Counted from the stretch's first letter, positions 23,186-38,410 are shown. The stretch is DNA of 64,000 nt from Microbacterium lemovicicum (GCF_003991875.1 NZ_CP031423.1:1426001-1490000); one strand, 5' to 3'. Made by a program: numbers and translations. Notes: a model not told the origin generated them from the letters alone.

Positions 23186-24577
23186 TCAGCGCCGGCGCAG
23201 GAGGGTGATCGACATCGCGTCGGTGCCGTGGCGATGCGGCCACAGCTGCGCGCGGCCCGAGGGGGCTGCGGTCTCCCCCGGCGCCCGGACGGGCTCCGGC
23301 AGGTCGATGTCGCGCTCGGCGACGCGGCGGAGCACCTCGCGGGTGTCGAGCTCCTCGAGCTGGTCGCCGAACGAGCGGCGCACCTCGGCGACCACGCCGG
23401 CCGTCTCGGCGAGGTGCGGCGAGCACGTCACGTACGCCACGATGCCGCCCGGCCGCAGGGCGACGACGGCGGACTCGAGCAGCTCCCGCTGCAGCTGCGT
23501 CAGCTCCGGCACGTCGGCGGGCGACTTGCGCCACCGCGCCTCCGGGCGGCGCCGCAGCGCTCCCAGACCTGTGCAGGGGGCGTCCACGAGGATGCGGTCG
23601 TAGCGGCCGGGGTTCTCCGACGCCAGCGCGCGACCGTCCTCCTCCCACACGTCCACCTCGGCGGGCACGCCGGCGATCGACCGGCGCACCAGTCCGGCGC
23701 GGGTCGGGGAGATCTCGTTGGCGTCGAGGTGCGCGCCGCCGGCGAGGGCCTCCGCGGCGAGGATCGCCGTCTTGCCGCCGGGGCCGGCGCACAGGTCGAG
23801 CCAGCGCTCGCCGTCGCGCACCGGCACGGCGCGGCTGAGGGCGAGGGCGGCGAGCTGGGAGCCCTCGTCCTGCACCCTCACGCGGCCCTGGGAGGCGACG
23901 ATCGCGCCCTCCGGGTCGCCGCCGCCGAGCCGGAACCCGATGGGCGAGAACGGCGTCCGGCGGGCATCGGCCGGCGCCTCGGCGAGACCCGGTAGGGCCG
24001 CCATCGTCACGCTCGGCGACGCGTTGTCCGACTCCAGGAGAGCGGACAGCTCGTCGGCGCGACCCTCGGCTGCCAGCGCGCGACGGAAGGCGCGCACCAC
24101 CCACACCGGGTGCGACGTCGTCAGTCCGAGGCGCTCGTCGTCCGAGCGCGCCTGCTGCTCGACGCGCGCCATCCACTCCTCCGGTGTGTCGCGGGACACG
24201 CGGCGGAGCACGGCGTTGACGAATCCGGCCGCGCCCCGGCCCGCGGCATCCCGAGCGAGCTGCACCGACTCGTTGACCGCCGCGTGCGAGGCGACGCGGG
24301 TCGAGAGCAGCTGATGCACGCCGAGGCGCAGGGCGTCGCGCACCGGCGGATCGATGTCGGCGGCGGCGCGGTCGGCGGCGACGGTGATGATCGCGTCGTA
24401 GGTGCCCTGGCGGCGCAGCGTGCCGTACGTCAGCTCCGTCGCGAGACCCGCGTCGGCGGTGTTCAGACCGGCGCGCTCGATCGCGCGCGGGAGCAGCAGG
24501 TTGGCGTATGCATCGGACTCGTGCACCGCACGCAGGGTCTCGTACGCGACGATGCGCGCCGGCTGCACGGCGCTCAC
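23186..24577 (-). CDS. rsmB: 16S rRNA m5C967 methyltransferase
   Basis: 463-residue protein with an N-terminal NusB-like RNA-binding domain (about residues 1-140) and a C-terminal Rossmann methyltransferase. LDLCAGPGGKTA binds SAM, the general-acid cysteine is in DAPCTGLGALRRRPE, and the nucleophilic cysteine is in VTCSPH. It modifies C967 of 16S rRNA. It starts with GTG overlapping the fmt stop as GTGA, the usual fmt-rsmB pairing. Confidence 0.95.
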   Translation of the reverse strand: MSAVQPARIVAYETLRAVHESDAYANLLLPRAIERAGLNTADAGLATELTYGTLRRQGTYDAIITVAADRAAADIDPPVRDALRLGVHQLLSTRVASHAAVNESVQLARDAAGRGAAGFVNAVLRRVSRDTPEEWMARVEQQARSDDERLGLTTSHPVWVVRAFRRALAAEGRADELSALLESDNASPSVTMAALPGLAEAPADARRTPFSPIGFRLGGGDPEGAIVASQGRVRVQDEGSQLAALALSRAVPVRDGERWLDLCAGPGGKTAILAAEALAGGAHLDANEISPTRAGLVRRSIAGVPAEVDVWEEDGRALASENPGRYDRILVDAPCTGLGALRRRPEARWRKSPADVPELTQLQRELLESAVVALRPGGIVAYVTCSPHLAETAGVVAEVRRSFGDQLEELDTREVLRRVAERDIDLPEPVRAPGETAAPSGRAQLWPHRHGTDAMSITLLRRR

Positions 24578-25494
24578 GCGTCCGCCTCCAGCGATTCGGC
24601 GCGCTGGCCCCGCCACCAGTCCGCGGCCGACATCGTGCCCCGGCCGGCCGGCTGCACGGTCTCGAGCACCAGCGGATCGGTTCCGGTGCCGACGAGCACG
24701 TCGCCCCCCGGTGCGGCGAAGCGCCCGGGCGGGAGCACCTCCGCGACCTGCTGGCGTCGTGCCCGGTGCACCTTGAGGCGGGCGCCGTCGAGGATCGTCC
24801 ACGCACCCGGCTCGGGGGTCACCCCGTGGATCCGCGCGAGCACGGCCTCGGCGTCGTCGGTCCAGGGGATGCGGCCGTCCTCCAGCACCAGCTTCGGCGC
24901 GAGACTCGGCTCGCCGCGCTGCGGCACGGCGGTGGCGGTGCCCGCCGCGATCGCGTCGACGACCTCCTCCAGCAGCGTCGCGCCGGACACGGACAGCGCG
25001 GCGAGGAGGTCGCCGGCCGTGGTGCCGTCGGCGATCGGATGCTGCAGCTCCCCGTACACGTCGCCCGCGTCCAGTTCGGGCACGAGCTGGAACACGCTCG
25101 CGCCGGTCACGCGGTCGCCGGCGATGAGCGCGCGCTGCACGGGTGCGGCGCCGCGCCAGGCCGGGAGCAGCGAGAAGTGCAGGTTGATCCAGCCGTGGTC
25201 GGGGGCTGACAGCAGCGGCTCGCGGACCAGCCCGCCGTAGGCGACGATGACGCCGAGCTCAGGCTCCAGGGCGGCGATCGCGGCGGTGGCCGCGGCATCC
25301 AGTCGGTCGGCCTTGATGACGGGCAGACCCAGCTCCTCCGCGGCCTGCGCGACCGGTGACGGGGTCAGGACGCGCTTGCGGCCGAGCGGCGCGTCGCCGC
25401 GTGTGACCACGCCGACCACCTCGTGCGCGGAGGCGGCGAGGGCACGCAGGGAGGGGACGGCTGCGTCGGGGGTGCCGGCGAAGACGAGGCGCAT
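24574..25494 (-). CDS. fmt: Methionyl-tRNA formyltransferase
   Basis: 306-residue enzyme that formylates initiator Met-tRNA using 10-formyl-tetrahydrofolate. MRLVFAGTPDAAVPSL starts the Rossmann domain, and NLHFSLLPAWRGAAPVQRA holds the catalytic Asn and His, with GASVFQLVPELDAGD after it. The C-terminal tRNA-binding domain is present. AGGA lies eight bases before ATG 25494. It follows priA by 11 bases. Confidence 0.96.
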   Translation of the reverse strand: MRLVFAGTPDAAVPSLRALAASAHEVVGVVTRGDAPLGRKRVLTPSPVAQAAEELGLPVIKADRLDAAATAAIAALEPELGVIVAYGGLVREPLLSAPDHGWINLHFSLLPAWRGAAPVQRALIAGDRVTGASVFQLVPELDAGDVYGELQHPIADGTTAGDLLAALSVSGATLLEEVVDAIAAGTATAVPQRGEPSLAPKLVLEDGRIPWTDDAEAVLARIHGVTPEPGAWTILDGARLKVHRARRQQVAEVLPPGRFAAPGGDVLVGTGTDPLVLETVQPAGRGTMSAADWWRGQRAESLEADA

Positions 25495-25505
25495 GACGGG
25501 GTTCC

Positions 25506-27688
25506 TCACAGGTCGAGGTCGGGCACGTCGACCCGGACTCTGAGTGTATTGCGGGGTCCGGGCGGGCGCCCTTTCACCGGGCGGCGCGAGCGGAGGGCCT
25601 CCGCGACGACGGAGGCGCGCAGGCTCGCGGTGACGGCGCCGCCGTGGGCGTAGTCGAAGCGGACGAAGGCGCGGGACGCGGGGCCGTCGGTCTCGGCGGG
25701 TCCCGTGAGCGGGCCGAGCACCGCCTCGTCGTCGAGGGCGGGCACGTCGCCGCGCAGCGTGGCGAGCGCGGTGTCGACCGCGGCGACCGTGCCCTCGACG
25801 GCGGCGACCCGCATCGACGGCGGCATCCGCAGCGGTGCGCGGTCGGCGAGCTCCGCACGGGCGTAGGCGGGCTGCGTCCAGGTCGCGAGGGCCCGGGCCA
25901 CGCCGCCGGTGACGCCGACGAGGTGCACGGGCGCACCGGGCGCCGCGAGGGCGGCCGCGTTGGACCACCAGCGCAGGCACGCCTCGCCGATGCGCAGATC
26001 GTCGGCCATCAGCATCCGGTCGCCGTCCAGCAGCACCACGGCGCGGTAGCCGCCGACCGCGAGCGGCTCGGCGCCGCGCGTGGCGACGACCAGCGCCGGG
26101 CGCGCGTCGACCTGCGTGACCGGGTGCTGTCCGTCGGCGACGATGACCCGCACGCCGGGGAAGGCGCGGCCCAGCTCGTCGGCGGTGCGCTCGCTGCCGG
26201 AGGACGCCATGCGCACGCGCGTGGACTCGCAGTGGATGCAGTGCCACCCGACGGCGGCCCGACCGCACCAGCCGCACTCGGGGACCGCTCCCGGCCGCGT
26301 GGCGTGCAGCGGCCCGGCGCAGTGCAGGCAGCGCGCCGGCTTGCGGCACTCCGCGCAGACCAGCACCGGGGCGTAGCCGGGGCGCGACACCTGCACGAGC
26401 ACGGGGCCGAGGGCGAGCGCCTCGCGGGCGGAGGCGAAGGCGGCGGAGGGCACACGGGCGGAGCGGGCCTCCCCCTCGCGCGTGGCGCTGAGCACGACCC
26501 GAGGCGACTCCCGTCGGGCGGAGGTCACCTCGTGCACCCAGCCGAGCCCGACCAGCCGCTCGACGTCGGCGGAGCGGGTGTGACCGGCGAACAGCAGCGC
26601 GCAGTCGTCGAGCTCCTGCCGGATGAGCGCGGCGTCGCGCGCGTGCACTCCGGGGCTGAGCGGCTCGGCGAGCAGCGCGTCGCCGTCATCCCACAGCGCG
26701 ATGAGCCCGACCCGCGCGACGGGCGCGTAGACGGCCGAGCGGTTGCCGACGACGATGCAGGGCGCCGCGGCGAGGGTGCGCAGGAACGAGGCGTAGCGCT
26801 CCGGACCGCTGCGGCGCGCGTCGACGGCCACCGCGGCATCCGTCAGCCCGTGCGCGTCGATCACGTGCTGCACCTGCGCCTGATCGCGGTGGTCGGGCAC
26901 GACGATGATGGCGCTGCGGCCGTCGGCGAGCGTCCGGGCGGCGGCCGCGACGAGCAGGTGCGCCCAGGCCCCGACCTCGACGGGTTCGTCGCCCTCGATC
27001 GCGCGACGCGAGGCCGGCTCGGTGTGCGGGGGCGCGTCGACCGCCACCCGCTCGCTCGCGGCGAGGGCCGAGGCGAGCCGCGGGTAGACGCCGAGCACCT
27101 CGTCGGCCCACGCCTGCGTGTCGGGCTGGATGACCGGGACAGCGGGCGGCGACGCCGCCGTCCACGTCTTCTCGGCGCGCACCATGCGCTTGGGGATGGC
27201 GAGGCGGAGGATGTCGGATGCCCCACCCGCCGCCCGATCGGCCGCGCGGCGTGCGAGGCGGTAGAGGTCGGGCGTCAGCACGGGCATCGGCGAGACGACG
27301 GTGTCGAGCTCCGACAGCGGCCGGTCGCTCGGCTCCTCGTCGGCCAGCTCGACGATGAAGCCGTCGACCGTGCGCCCGGCCGATCGCAGCGGGACCTTCA
27401 CGCGGACGCCGGGCGCGGCATCCGCGTGCCACTGCGCGGGCACCGCGTAGTCGAACAGCCGGTCGAGCTGCGGCAGCGGGGAGTCCAGGAGCACGCGGGC
27501 GACCCGGCGGCGGCTTCCGGGGGGCGGCGCGGGGGTGTGCGGCGCTGCGGTAAGCGGGGTTGCAGCCGGCGCAGGGGCCGACGGCGCCGCGGCGTGCGGC
27601 GCTGCGGCCGCCGGGGTTGCAGCCGGCGCGGGGTCGGTCGCCGGGATGTCGGGGATCCGCCCGCCGTCCGTCGGCTCCGGCGGTGGGG

Positions 27689-27692
<4 letters not shown>
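25506..27692 (-). CDS. priA: Probable primosomal protein N' (degenerate helicase)
   Basis: 728-residue PriA-family replication restart protein. The first 65 residues are Pro/Ala-rich and low in complexity (tandem [16 protein letters not shown] units). The DNA-binding domain follows ([18 protein letters not shown]). The zinc-binding module has four pairs of cysteines (CAEC, CLHC, CGWC, CIHC). The Walker A site expected near residue 240 is absent (it reads [14 protein letters not shown]) and no DEAH box is seen, so ATPase and helicase activity are probably lost, as known for actinobacterial PriA. The GTG start overlaps the metK stop by four bases. Confidence 0.9.
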
Positions 27693-28882
<1,190 letters not shown>

Positions 28883-28917
28883 CGGGTCTCCAGGTCGGAA
28901 CGGGGGTGGGCACGAGT

Positions 28918-28950
28918 ATGCCCCGGACAGCCGACAGCCGTCCGGGGCAT
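28918..28950 (-). terminator. Hairpin between rpoZ and metK (distal)
   Basis: Perfect 11-bp inverted repeat, ATGCCCCGGAC (28918-28928) and its complement (28940-28950), with an 11-base loop. It ends 35 bases before the metK start. It could be part of a terminator or a regulatory leader. Confidence 0.55.
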
Positions 28951-28953
28951 CAG

Positions 28954-28974
28954 GACGGACCGAAACGGTCCGTC
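28954..28974 (-). terminator. Hairpin between rpoZ and metK (proximal)
   Basis: Perfect 9-bp stem GACGGACCG/CGGTCCGTC with a 3-base loop, 15 bases after the rpoZ stop. On the transcribed strand TTTTGTG precedes the stem. It is stacked directly on the second hairpin. Confidence 0.6.
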
Positions 28975-28989
28975 ACAAAAGGGGTCGAC

Positions 28990-29244
28990 TCACTCGGCGC
29001 TGCGCAGGCGCAGCTTGTCCTCGTGGATCTCGTGCATCGCGATGGTGAGGGGCTTGTCCTCGACGGTGGAGTCGACGAGCGGGCCCACGTTGTCGAAGAG
29101 GTTTCCCTCGTGCAGGTCGGAGTAGTAGTCGTTGATCTGACGCGCGCGCTTCGATGCGTAGATCACGAGCTGGTACTTGGAGTCGACCTTGTCGAGCAGG
29201 CTGTCGATGGGCGGGTCGATGATGCCCTGATTCGTTCCGGCCAT
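28990..29244 (-). CDS. rpoZ: RNA polymerase omega subunit
   Basis: 84-residue omega subunit that helps assemble and stabilise the beta' subunit. The conserved core is [20 protein letters not shown] followed by [10 protein letters not shown] and [16 protein letters not shown] lies six bases before ATG 29244. It sits between gmk and metK (dfp/coaBC, often here in relatives, is absent from this position). Confidence 0.95.
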   Translation of the reverse strand: MAGTNQGIIDPPIDSLLDKVDSKYQLVIYASKRARQINDYYSDLHEGNLFDNVGPLVDSTVEDKPLTIAMHEIHEDKLRLRSAE

Positions 29245-29306
29245 GGGAACCTCCTGGTTCGGTGTCGATGAGCGCGCCGCGCGAGGCGCAGGCACGCAAT
29301 TTCCCT

Positions 29307-29312
29307 ATTCTA
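29307..29312 (-). promoter_or_regulatory. -10 box of rpoZ
   Basis: TAGAAT on the minus strand about 62 bases before the rpoZ start, giving a leader with a normal ribosome binding site. No convincing -35 hexamer is visible. Confidence 0.4.
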
Positions 29313-29405
29313 GCGCGTCCTCGTTGTGAGCTTCGCCTGGCGCGGGATGCGGTCATCGCCCCCGGTTCCCGCATCACGCGTCACCTGACACGTGCCGGGC
29401 ACGCG

Positions 29406-30326
29406 TCAGCCCGCGAGCGACACGACCTCGGACGCGGCGCGGGCCACGTCGTCGTTCACCACGCGGTAGTCGAACTCCCCCTGGGCGGCGAGCTCCACCT
29501 TCGCGGTGCGCAGGCGCCGGGCGCGCTCCTCGGCATCCTCGGTCCCCCGTCCGACGAGGCGGTGGACGAGCTCGTCCCAGCTCGGCGGGAGGAGGAACAC
29601 GAGGGTCGCGCTCGGCTCGGCCGCCAGCACCTGGCGGGCGCCCTGCAGGTCGATCTCCAGCAGCACCGTGCGTCCCTCGGCGAGCGCGGCGTCGATCGGA
29701 CCCCGCGGTGTGCCGTAGCGGAACCGGTTGTGCACCGTGGCGTGCTCGAGCAGCTCGCCGTCGGCCACCATGCGGTCGAACTCGGCGTCGTCGACGAAGT
29801 AGTAGTGCTCGCCGTCGACCTCGCCGGGGCGTGCCGCGCGCGTCGTCGCCGACACCGACAGCAGGATCTCGGGGTGGTGCTCGCGGATGTGCGCGGCCAC
29901 CGTCCCCTTGCCGACGGCCGTGGGACCGGCCAGCACCACGAGGTTGCTGCGGCCCTCGCGGGGGGCGGGCTGCGGCATCCTCTCGTCGAGGAAGTGCCGC
30001 AGGGCGTCGCGCTGACGGATGCCGAGGCCGCCGAGGCGCTTGACCGGCGAGATGCCCAGCTGGGCGAGGATGCGGTCGCGCTTGCCCTCGCCGATCGCGG
30101 GGATCGCGGTGAGGAACTCCGTGACGCGCATCGCTCCGGCGGGCGACTCCGGATGCTCGAGCGCCCGGTGCAGCAGCTCCTGCGGGGCGATGACGCGCAT
30201 CGTGACGTCGCGCTTGAGTGCGGCGCGCTCCCGGCGGGCCGCGACGGCACGACGGGATGCCGCGGCACGGTCGACCTCGGGAGGCCGGGTGCTTGTGGCC
30301 GGTCGGGGCGTCTCGTCGTCAACCAC
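29406..30326 (-). CDS. gmk: Fusion of mIHF DNA-binding domain and guanylate kinase
   Basis: 306-residue two-domain protein. Residues about 25-115 match actinobacterial integration host factor (mIHF): a basic helix with RRERAALKRD, MRVTEFLTAIP, the helix-two-turn-helix GEGKRDRILAQLGI and GLGIRQRDALRHFL. From residue 125 on is a complete guanylate kinase with P-loop GPTAVGKG (134-141), the GMP site TTRAARPGEVDGEHYYFV and LEIDLQGARQV. Guanylate kinase phosphorylates GMP to GDP. In Mycobacterium and Streptomyces the two are adjacent separate genes, and here one frame without a stop spans both. An internal ATG at 29978 has only a poor ribosome binding site. The start overlaps the pyrF stop by eight bases. 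Confidence 0.93.
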   Translation of the reverse strand: MVDDETPRPATSTRPPEVDRAAASRRAVAARRERAALKRDVTMRVIAPQELLHRALEHPESPAGAMRVTEFLTAIPAIGEGKRDRILAQLGISPVKRLGGLGIRQRDALRHFLDERMPQPAPREGRSNLVVLAGPTAVGKGTVAAHIREHHPEILLSVSATTRAARPGEVDGEHYYFVDDAEFDRMVADGELLEHATVHNRFRYGTPRGPIDAALAEGRTVLLEIDLQGARQVLAAEPSATLVFLLPPSWDELVHRLVGRGTEDAEERARRLRTAKVELAAQGEFDYRVVNDDVARAASEVVSLAG

Positions 30327-31166
30327 GCAGGGCCTCCCGGTACAGCTCGGCGCGCTCCTGGATGCGTGCGGCGATCCGGTCGGGACCGACGGCGAGGATG
30401 CTGCGGCTCTCGTTGGCGACGACGCCCGAGGCGACGTACCCGAACAGGCGCTTCAGATCGCGCGGCTCGGCGCCCTGCGCCCCGAACCCCGGGGCGAGCA
30501 CGGGCGTCCCGGCCAGCACGACGTCGCTCAGACCGTAGGAGCGGCGATCGACCGTGGCGCCGACGACCAGGCCGATCGAGCCCAGTGCCCCCGGCAGTCC
30601 GACGTTGTGCGAGCCGACGTCGCGCGCGACGCGCTCGGCGACCGACTCGCCGTCGCCCTCCGCCTCGGAGACGGTGGCGGACTGCAGGACTGATGCCTCG
30701 GGGTTGCTCGTCGCGGTGAGCACGAACGCGCCCTTCCGGTACCGGAGCGCCGCGGTCAGCGCTCCGTGCAGGGAGTCGGGGCCGAGGTAGGGCGAGAGCG
30801 TGACGGCGTCGGCCTCGAGCGGTGCGCCGGGCATGAGCCAGGCGGCCGTGTAGCCCTCCATCGTCGTGCCGATGTCGCCCCGCTTCGCGTCGGCGATCAC
30901 GAGGAGTCCGGCCTCGCGGGCGGCCGTCTGGACGTCTTCGAGCGCCGCGAATCCGGCAGAGCCCCAGCGCTCGAAGAACGCAACCTGCGGCTTGACGATC
31001 CCGACCCGGCCGGCGGCGGCCTCGACCACGCGCAGCCCGAACTCCCGCACGCCGGCGGCCGAGGCATCCAGTCTCCAGGAGTCCAGCAGGCCCTGATGCG
31101 GGTCGATCCCGACGCAGAGCGGGCCGTGCTCGTCGAGCGCGGCGCTCAGGCGCTGTCCGAATGTCG

Positions 31167-31170
<4 letters not shown>
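30319..31170 (-). CDS. pyrF: Orotidine 5'-phosphate decarboxylase
   Basis: 283-residue type 2 OMP decarboxylase that makes UMP, the last step of the pathway. The active-site segment is [19 protein letters not shown], with the [15 protein letters not shown] start and [14 protein letters not shown] near the C terminus. The start overlaps the carB stop by four bases, completing the pyr operon. Confidence 0.96.
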
Positions 31171-34453
<3,283 letters not shown>

Positions 34454-34454
<1 letters not shown>

Positions 34455-35605
34455 TACTTCTTCTCCTCCAGGGTGGTCACGACGAGGTCGCGGAAGCGGT
34501 CGAAGAGGTAGTTGGCGTCATGGGGACCGGCCGCCGCCTCGGGGTGGTACTGCACCGAGAACGCCGGGATGTCCAGGGCGCGGAGACCCTCGACGACCTG
34601 GTCGTTGAGGCCGACGTGGCTGACCTCGACGGCGCCGTAGCCGTGGGGGCTCTGGAAGCTGCCCTCCAGGGGCGCCTCGACGGCGAAGCCGTGGTTATGG
34701 GCGGTGATCTCCACGCGACCGGTGGTCTTGTCCAGCACCGGCTGGTTGATGCCGCGGTGGCCGAAGGGCAGCTTGTAGGTGCCGAGGCCGAGGGCGCGTC
34801 CGAGCAGCTGGTTGCCGAAGCAGATCCCGAAGAAGGGCAGGCGGTCATCGAGCACGGCGCGCAGCAGCTCCACGTGATCGCCGGATGCCGCGGGGTCGCC
34901 CGGTCCGTTGGAGTAGAACACCGCGACGGGGTCGATCGCGCGGATGTCGTCGATCGTGACGTCCTGCGGGAGCACGTGCACGTCGAAGCCGCGGGCGGCG
35001 AGGTTGTCGATCGTCGCCTGCTTGACGCCCAGGTCGAGCACGGCGAGGTTGCCGATCCGCTCCGCCGTCGCCGGCGTCACCTGCACGGAGTCCACCGACA
35101 CTTCGGCCGACAGGTTCTGCCCGGCCATCTGCGGCGCGTCGCGCACGATGCGCAGCTGCTCGTCGACGGGGAGGGCCGCGGCATCCCCCGAGAAGATCCC
35201 GCCCCGCATGCTGCCGGCGGAGCGGATGTGGCGCGTGATCGAGCGGGTGTCGATGCCGCTGATCCCGACGATGCCGTCGGTGACGAGGGCGTCGTCGAGC
35301 GACTGCTCCGCGCGCCAGTTCGACACGACGCGCGCGGGGTCGCGCACGATGTAGCCGGCCACCCAGATGCGGCGCGACTCGACGTCCTCGCCGTTCATGC
35401 CGGTGTTGCCGATGTGCGGGGCGGTCTGCAGCACGATCTGCCCGGCGTAGGACGGGTCGGTCAGGGTCTCCTGGTAGCCGGTCATGCCGGTGGAGAAGAC
35501 CACCTCCCCGAGGGTCGTGCCGCGGGCGCCGTAGGCGCGTCCGAGGTGGCGGGTGCCGTCTTCGAGGACGAGGACGGCAGGGTCTTTCGTGATCAGGGCG
35601 GTCAT
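34454..35605 (-). CDS. carA: Carbamoyl-phosphate synthase small subunit
   Basis: 383-residue glutaminase subunit. The nucleophile cysteine is in [16 protein letters not shown] and the catalytic His-Glu pair in [13 protein letters not shown]. The N-terminal domain has [18 protein letters not shown]. The ATG overlaps the preceding stop as ATGA. This single car pair must also serve arginine synthesis unless another copy lies elsewhere. Confidence 0.97.
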
Positions 35606-36111
35606 GCGTCGCTTCCTGTGGGAGTCGAGGGAACCAGGGGGCGCACCGCGTCGACGATCGCGCGGGCGGAGTCGTTCTGGGGGCGGAAGTAGGTGTCGAC
35701 GATGCGGTCGTCGTCGATGAGCCAGGACAGGCGGGCCAGGCCGTCGCGCTCGACCACGCGGTCGATCGCCACCGTGCTCTGGCCGACGCCGGTGAGGCGG
35801 TGGGCGGGGAGGAAGATCCGCGGCGAACCGGTGAGGTCGAGGGCGACGCCGGCGTCGGTCACGGTCAGATCGGCCTTCGAGCGGAAGCCGAGGCGGCGGA
35901 TTGCGAGACGCTCGAGCGGGTCGTCGTGGACGGTCGTGGCCACGTACAGCCCGGCGAACTGCGCGAGCACCTGCGCGCCCGCGGGCGCCTCGCCGACGGG
36001 AGCGGTCAGGCCCGCGTCGCGTCGGGTGCGGCGCCGCCACGCCCAGGCGAGGACGCCCAGGATGGCGAGCGCGAACAGGATGGTGACGATCAAGGCGCCT
36101 TCGCGGCTCAT
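35602..36111 (-). CDS. PH-like domain membrane protein
   Basis: 169-residue protein with one N-terminal transmembrane segment (about residues 7-24) followed by an Arg-rich stretch and a soluble strand-rich domain ([20 protein letters not shown] region). It corresponds in position and form to the small exported or membrane gene between pyrC and carA in mycobacteria (Rv1382-like). Function is unknown. It overlaps both neighbours by four bases (ATGA), so it is coupled to pyrimidine genes. Confidence 0.82.
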   Translation of the reverse strand: MSREGALIVTILFALAILGVLAWAWRRRTRRDAGLTAPVGEAPAGAQVLAQFAGLYVATTVHDDPLERLAIRRLGFRSKADLTVTDAGVALDLTGSPRIFLPAHRLTGVGQSTVAIDRVVERDGLARLSWLIDDDRIVDTYFRPQNDSARAIVDAVRPLVPSTPTGSDA

Positions 36112-37433
36112 GCGGACACCTCCGCGGCATCCTTCAGCACGCCGTCGGCGACCGTCGCGCGACCGCGGTGGATCGTCCAGCGCACCTCGCCGGGCAGCTC
36201 GCGACCCAGGTACGGCGAGTTCCGGCTTCTGCCGTGCAGGTCGTCGGCCGAGAAGGTGCGCACCGGGGCCGGGTCGTACAGCGTGACCGAAGCGGGCTGA
36301 CCGGCCTCGAGCGGCGTGCCGTGGCCCTGGAGCCGTCCGATGCGGGCGGGCGTCCGCGACAGGACGCGCGCGACATCCGCCCACTGCAGCAGTCCGGTAT
36401 CGACCATCGCGAGCTGCACGACGCGCAGGGCGCTCTCGAGCCCGACCATGCCGTTGGCGGCCGCCAGCCACTCGCACGCCTTCGCCTCGGCGGGGTGCGG
36501 GGCGTGGTCGGTGGCGACGATGTCGATCGTCCCGTCGGCGAGGCCCTCGCGCACCGCGAGCACGTCCTCCTCGCGCCGCAGCGGCGGGTTGACCTTGTAG
36601 CGCGCGTCGTAGCCGCGCGCCAGCTCGTCGGTGAGCAGCAGGTGGTGGGGCGTCACCTCGGCGGTGACGTTCACGCCGCGCTTCTTGGCCCAGCGGACGA
36701 TGTCGACCGAGCCGGCGGTGGACAGGTGGCACACGTGCAGGCGCGAGCCGACGTGCTGCGCGAGGAGCACGTCGCGGGCGATGATCGACTCCTCGGCGAC
36801 GGCGGGCCAGCCGGCGAGGCCGAGCTCGGCCGAGACGGCGCCCTCGTTGAGCTGAGCCCCCTCGGTGAGTCGCGGGTCCTGCGCGTGCTGGGCGACGACG
36901 CCGTCGAACGCCTTCACGTACTCCAGGGCGCGGCGCATGATCAGCGGGTCGAACACGCAGAACCCGTCGTCGCTGAACACCCGCACGCGGGCCCGCGACG
37001 ACGCCATGGCGCCGAGCTCGGCGAGGCGCTCGCCCTTCTGGCCGACGGTGACGGCGCCGATGGGCTGCACGGTGACGTACCCGGCGGCCTCGCCGAGGGC
37101 GAGCTCCTGCTCGACCACGCCGGCGGTGTCGGCCACGGGCGAGGTGTTCGGCATCGCGAAGACGGCGGTGAAGCCGCCCGCCGCGGCGGCGCGGGATCCC
37201 GTGAGGATCGTCTCGGACGCCTCGTAGCCGGGTTCGCGGAGGTGCGTGTGCAGATCGACCAGACCGGGGAGCGCGACGAGGCCGTCGGCGTCGACGACCG
37301 TGGCGCCCGCGCGGCTGAGGCCGGAGCCCACCTCGGCGATCCGGCCGCCGTCGATGACGATGTCGGCCGCGTCGCCGCCCTCGAGGCGCGCGCCGCGGAG
37401 GAGGAGGACCGGGGACTCGGAAGCGGGGCTCAT
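36108..37433 (-). CDS. pyrC: Dihydroorotase
   Basis: 441-residue zinc amidohydrolase closing carbamoyl aspartate to dihydroorotate. Metal ligands are in [12 protein letters not shown] and VCHLSTAG, and the catalytic Asp is in [12 protein letters not shown]. It is the long, class I type found in Gram-positives. The ATG overlaps the pyrB stop by four bases. Confidence 0.97.
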   Translation of the reverse strand: MSPASESPVLLLRGARLEGGDAADIVIDGGRIAEVGSGLSRAGATVVDADGLVALPGLVDLHTHLREPGYEASETILTGSRAAAAGGFTAVFAMPNTSPVADTAGVVEQELALGEAAGYVTVQPIGAVTVGQKGERLAELGAMASSRARVRVFSDDGFCVFDPLIMRRALEYVKAFDGVVAQHAQDPRLTEGAQLNEGAVSAELGLAGWPAVAEESIIARDVLLAQHVGSRLHVCHLSTAGSVDIVRWAKKRGVNVTAEVTPHHLLLTDELARGYDARYKVNPPLRREEDVLAVREGLADGTIDIVATDHAPHPAEAKACEWLAAANGMVGLESALRVVQLAMVDTGLLQWADVARVLSRTPARIGRLQGHGTPLEAGQPASVTLYDPAPVRTFSADDLHGRSRNSPYLGRELPGEVRWTIHRGRATVADGVLKDAAEVSA

Positions 37434-38410
37434 CGTGCGTCGTCCTTCGTCTCGCGGTGGTCGTCGCCGGTCCGCTCCCCCGCCAGAAGCAGGTAGAGCA
37501 CGGCCATGCGCACCGAGACGCCGTTGGCGACCTGCTCGAGCACGGTCGATCGCGGGGAATCGGCGGCGTCGGCGGAGATCTCCAGCCCTCGGTTCATGGG
37601 TCCGGGGTGCATCACCATGCTACCGGGCGCGAGGGCCGCCAACCGTTCGGCGTCGAGACCCCAGCGCCGGGAATACTCCCGTTCAGTGGGGAAATACGCC
37701 GCGCTCATGCGCTCCAGCTGGATGCGGAGCACCATGAGCGCGTCCGGCTCGTGCGCGATGGCCTCGTCGAGGTCGTAGCGGATCGTCACCGGCCAGCCCG
37801 AGACGTCCTGCGGAACCAGCGTCGGCGGTGAGACGAGGGTGACGGATGCGCCCAGCGTCGTCAGCAGCCAGACGTTCGAGCGCGCGACGCGGGAGTGCAG
37901 CACATCGCCGACGATGGTGACGCGCAATCCGTCGAGGCCGCGGCCGCGGCTGTCGCCGCCGAACCGGCGCTTGCGGATCGTGAACGCGTCCAGCAGCGCC
38001 TGCGTCGGATGCTCGTGCGTGCCGTCGCCCGCGTTGACCACGCCCGCCGTGATCCACCCGCTGCTCGCCAGCGTCCGCGGGGCGCCCGAGGCCCCGTGGC
38101 GGATCACGACAGCATCCGCGCCCATGGCCTGAAGGGTCTGCGCGGTGTCCTGCAGCGATTCTCCCTTCGAGACGCTCGACCCCTTCGCCGAGAAGTTGAT
38201 GACGTCGGCGCTCAGCCTTTTGGCCGCGGCCTCGAACGAGATGCGGGTGCGCGTGGAGTCCTCGAAGAAGAGGTTCACGACGGTCTTGCCGCGAAGGGTC
38301 GGGAGCTTCTTGATCTCGCGCTGCTGCGTGTCGGCCATGTCCTCGGCGACGTCGAGGATGCGGATCGCGTCGGCACGCGTGAGGGACGCGGTGTCCAGGA
38401 GGTTCCTCAT
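37430..38410 (-). CDS. pyrB: Aspartate carbamoyltransferase, catalytic subunit
   Basis: 326-residue trimeric enzyme joining carbamoyl phosphate and aspartate. The carbamoyl-phosphate site is [19 protein letters not shown], with [12 protein letters not shown] and [13 protein letters not shown] after it. No pyrI regulatory subunit is present, as expected when PyrR controls the operon. The start overlaps the pyrR stop by four bases. Confidence 0.97.
   Translation of the reverse strand: MRNLLDTASLTRADAIRILDVAEDMADTQQREIKKLPTLRGKTVVNLFFEDSTRTRISFEAAAKRLSADVINFSAKGSSVSKGESLQDTAQTLQAMGADAVVIRHGASGAPRTLASSGWITAGVVNAGDGTHEHPTQALLDAFTIRKRRFGGDSRGRGLDGLRVTIVGDVLHSRVARSNVWLLTTLGASVTLVSPPTLVPQDVSGWPVTIRYDLDEAIAHEPDALMVLRIQLERMSAAYFPTEREYSRRWGLDAERLAALAPGSMVMHPGPMNRGLEISADAADSPRSTVLEQVANGVSVRMAVLYLLLAGERTGDDHRETKDDAR

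Noticed and set aside
28883..28989. SAM riboswitch before metK
   Set aside because: Only two simple hairpins are visible and no known SAM riboswitch core could be matched by eye.
29379..29402. TCACCTGAC and GTGCCGGGCAC near the gmk stop as another copy of the fdhD-mobA repeat
   Set aside because: Only about nine bases match one arm and the rest of the 83-bp unit is absent.
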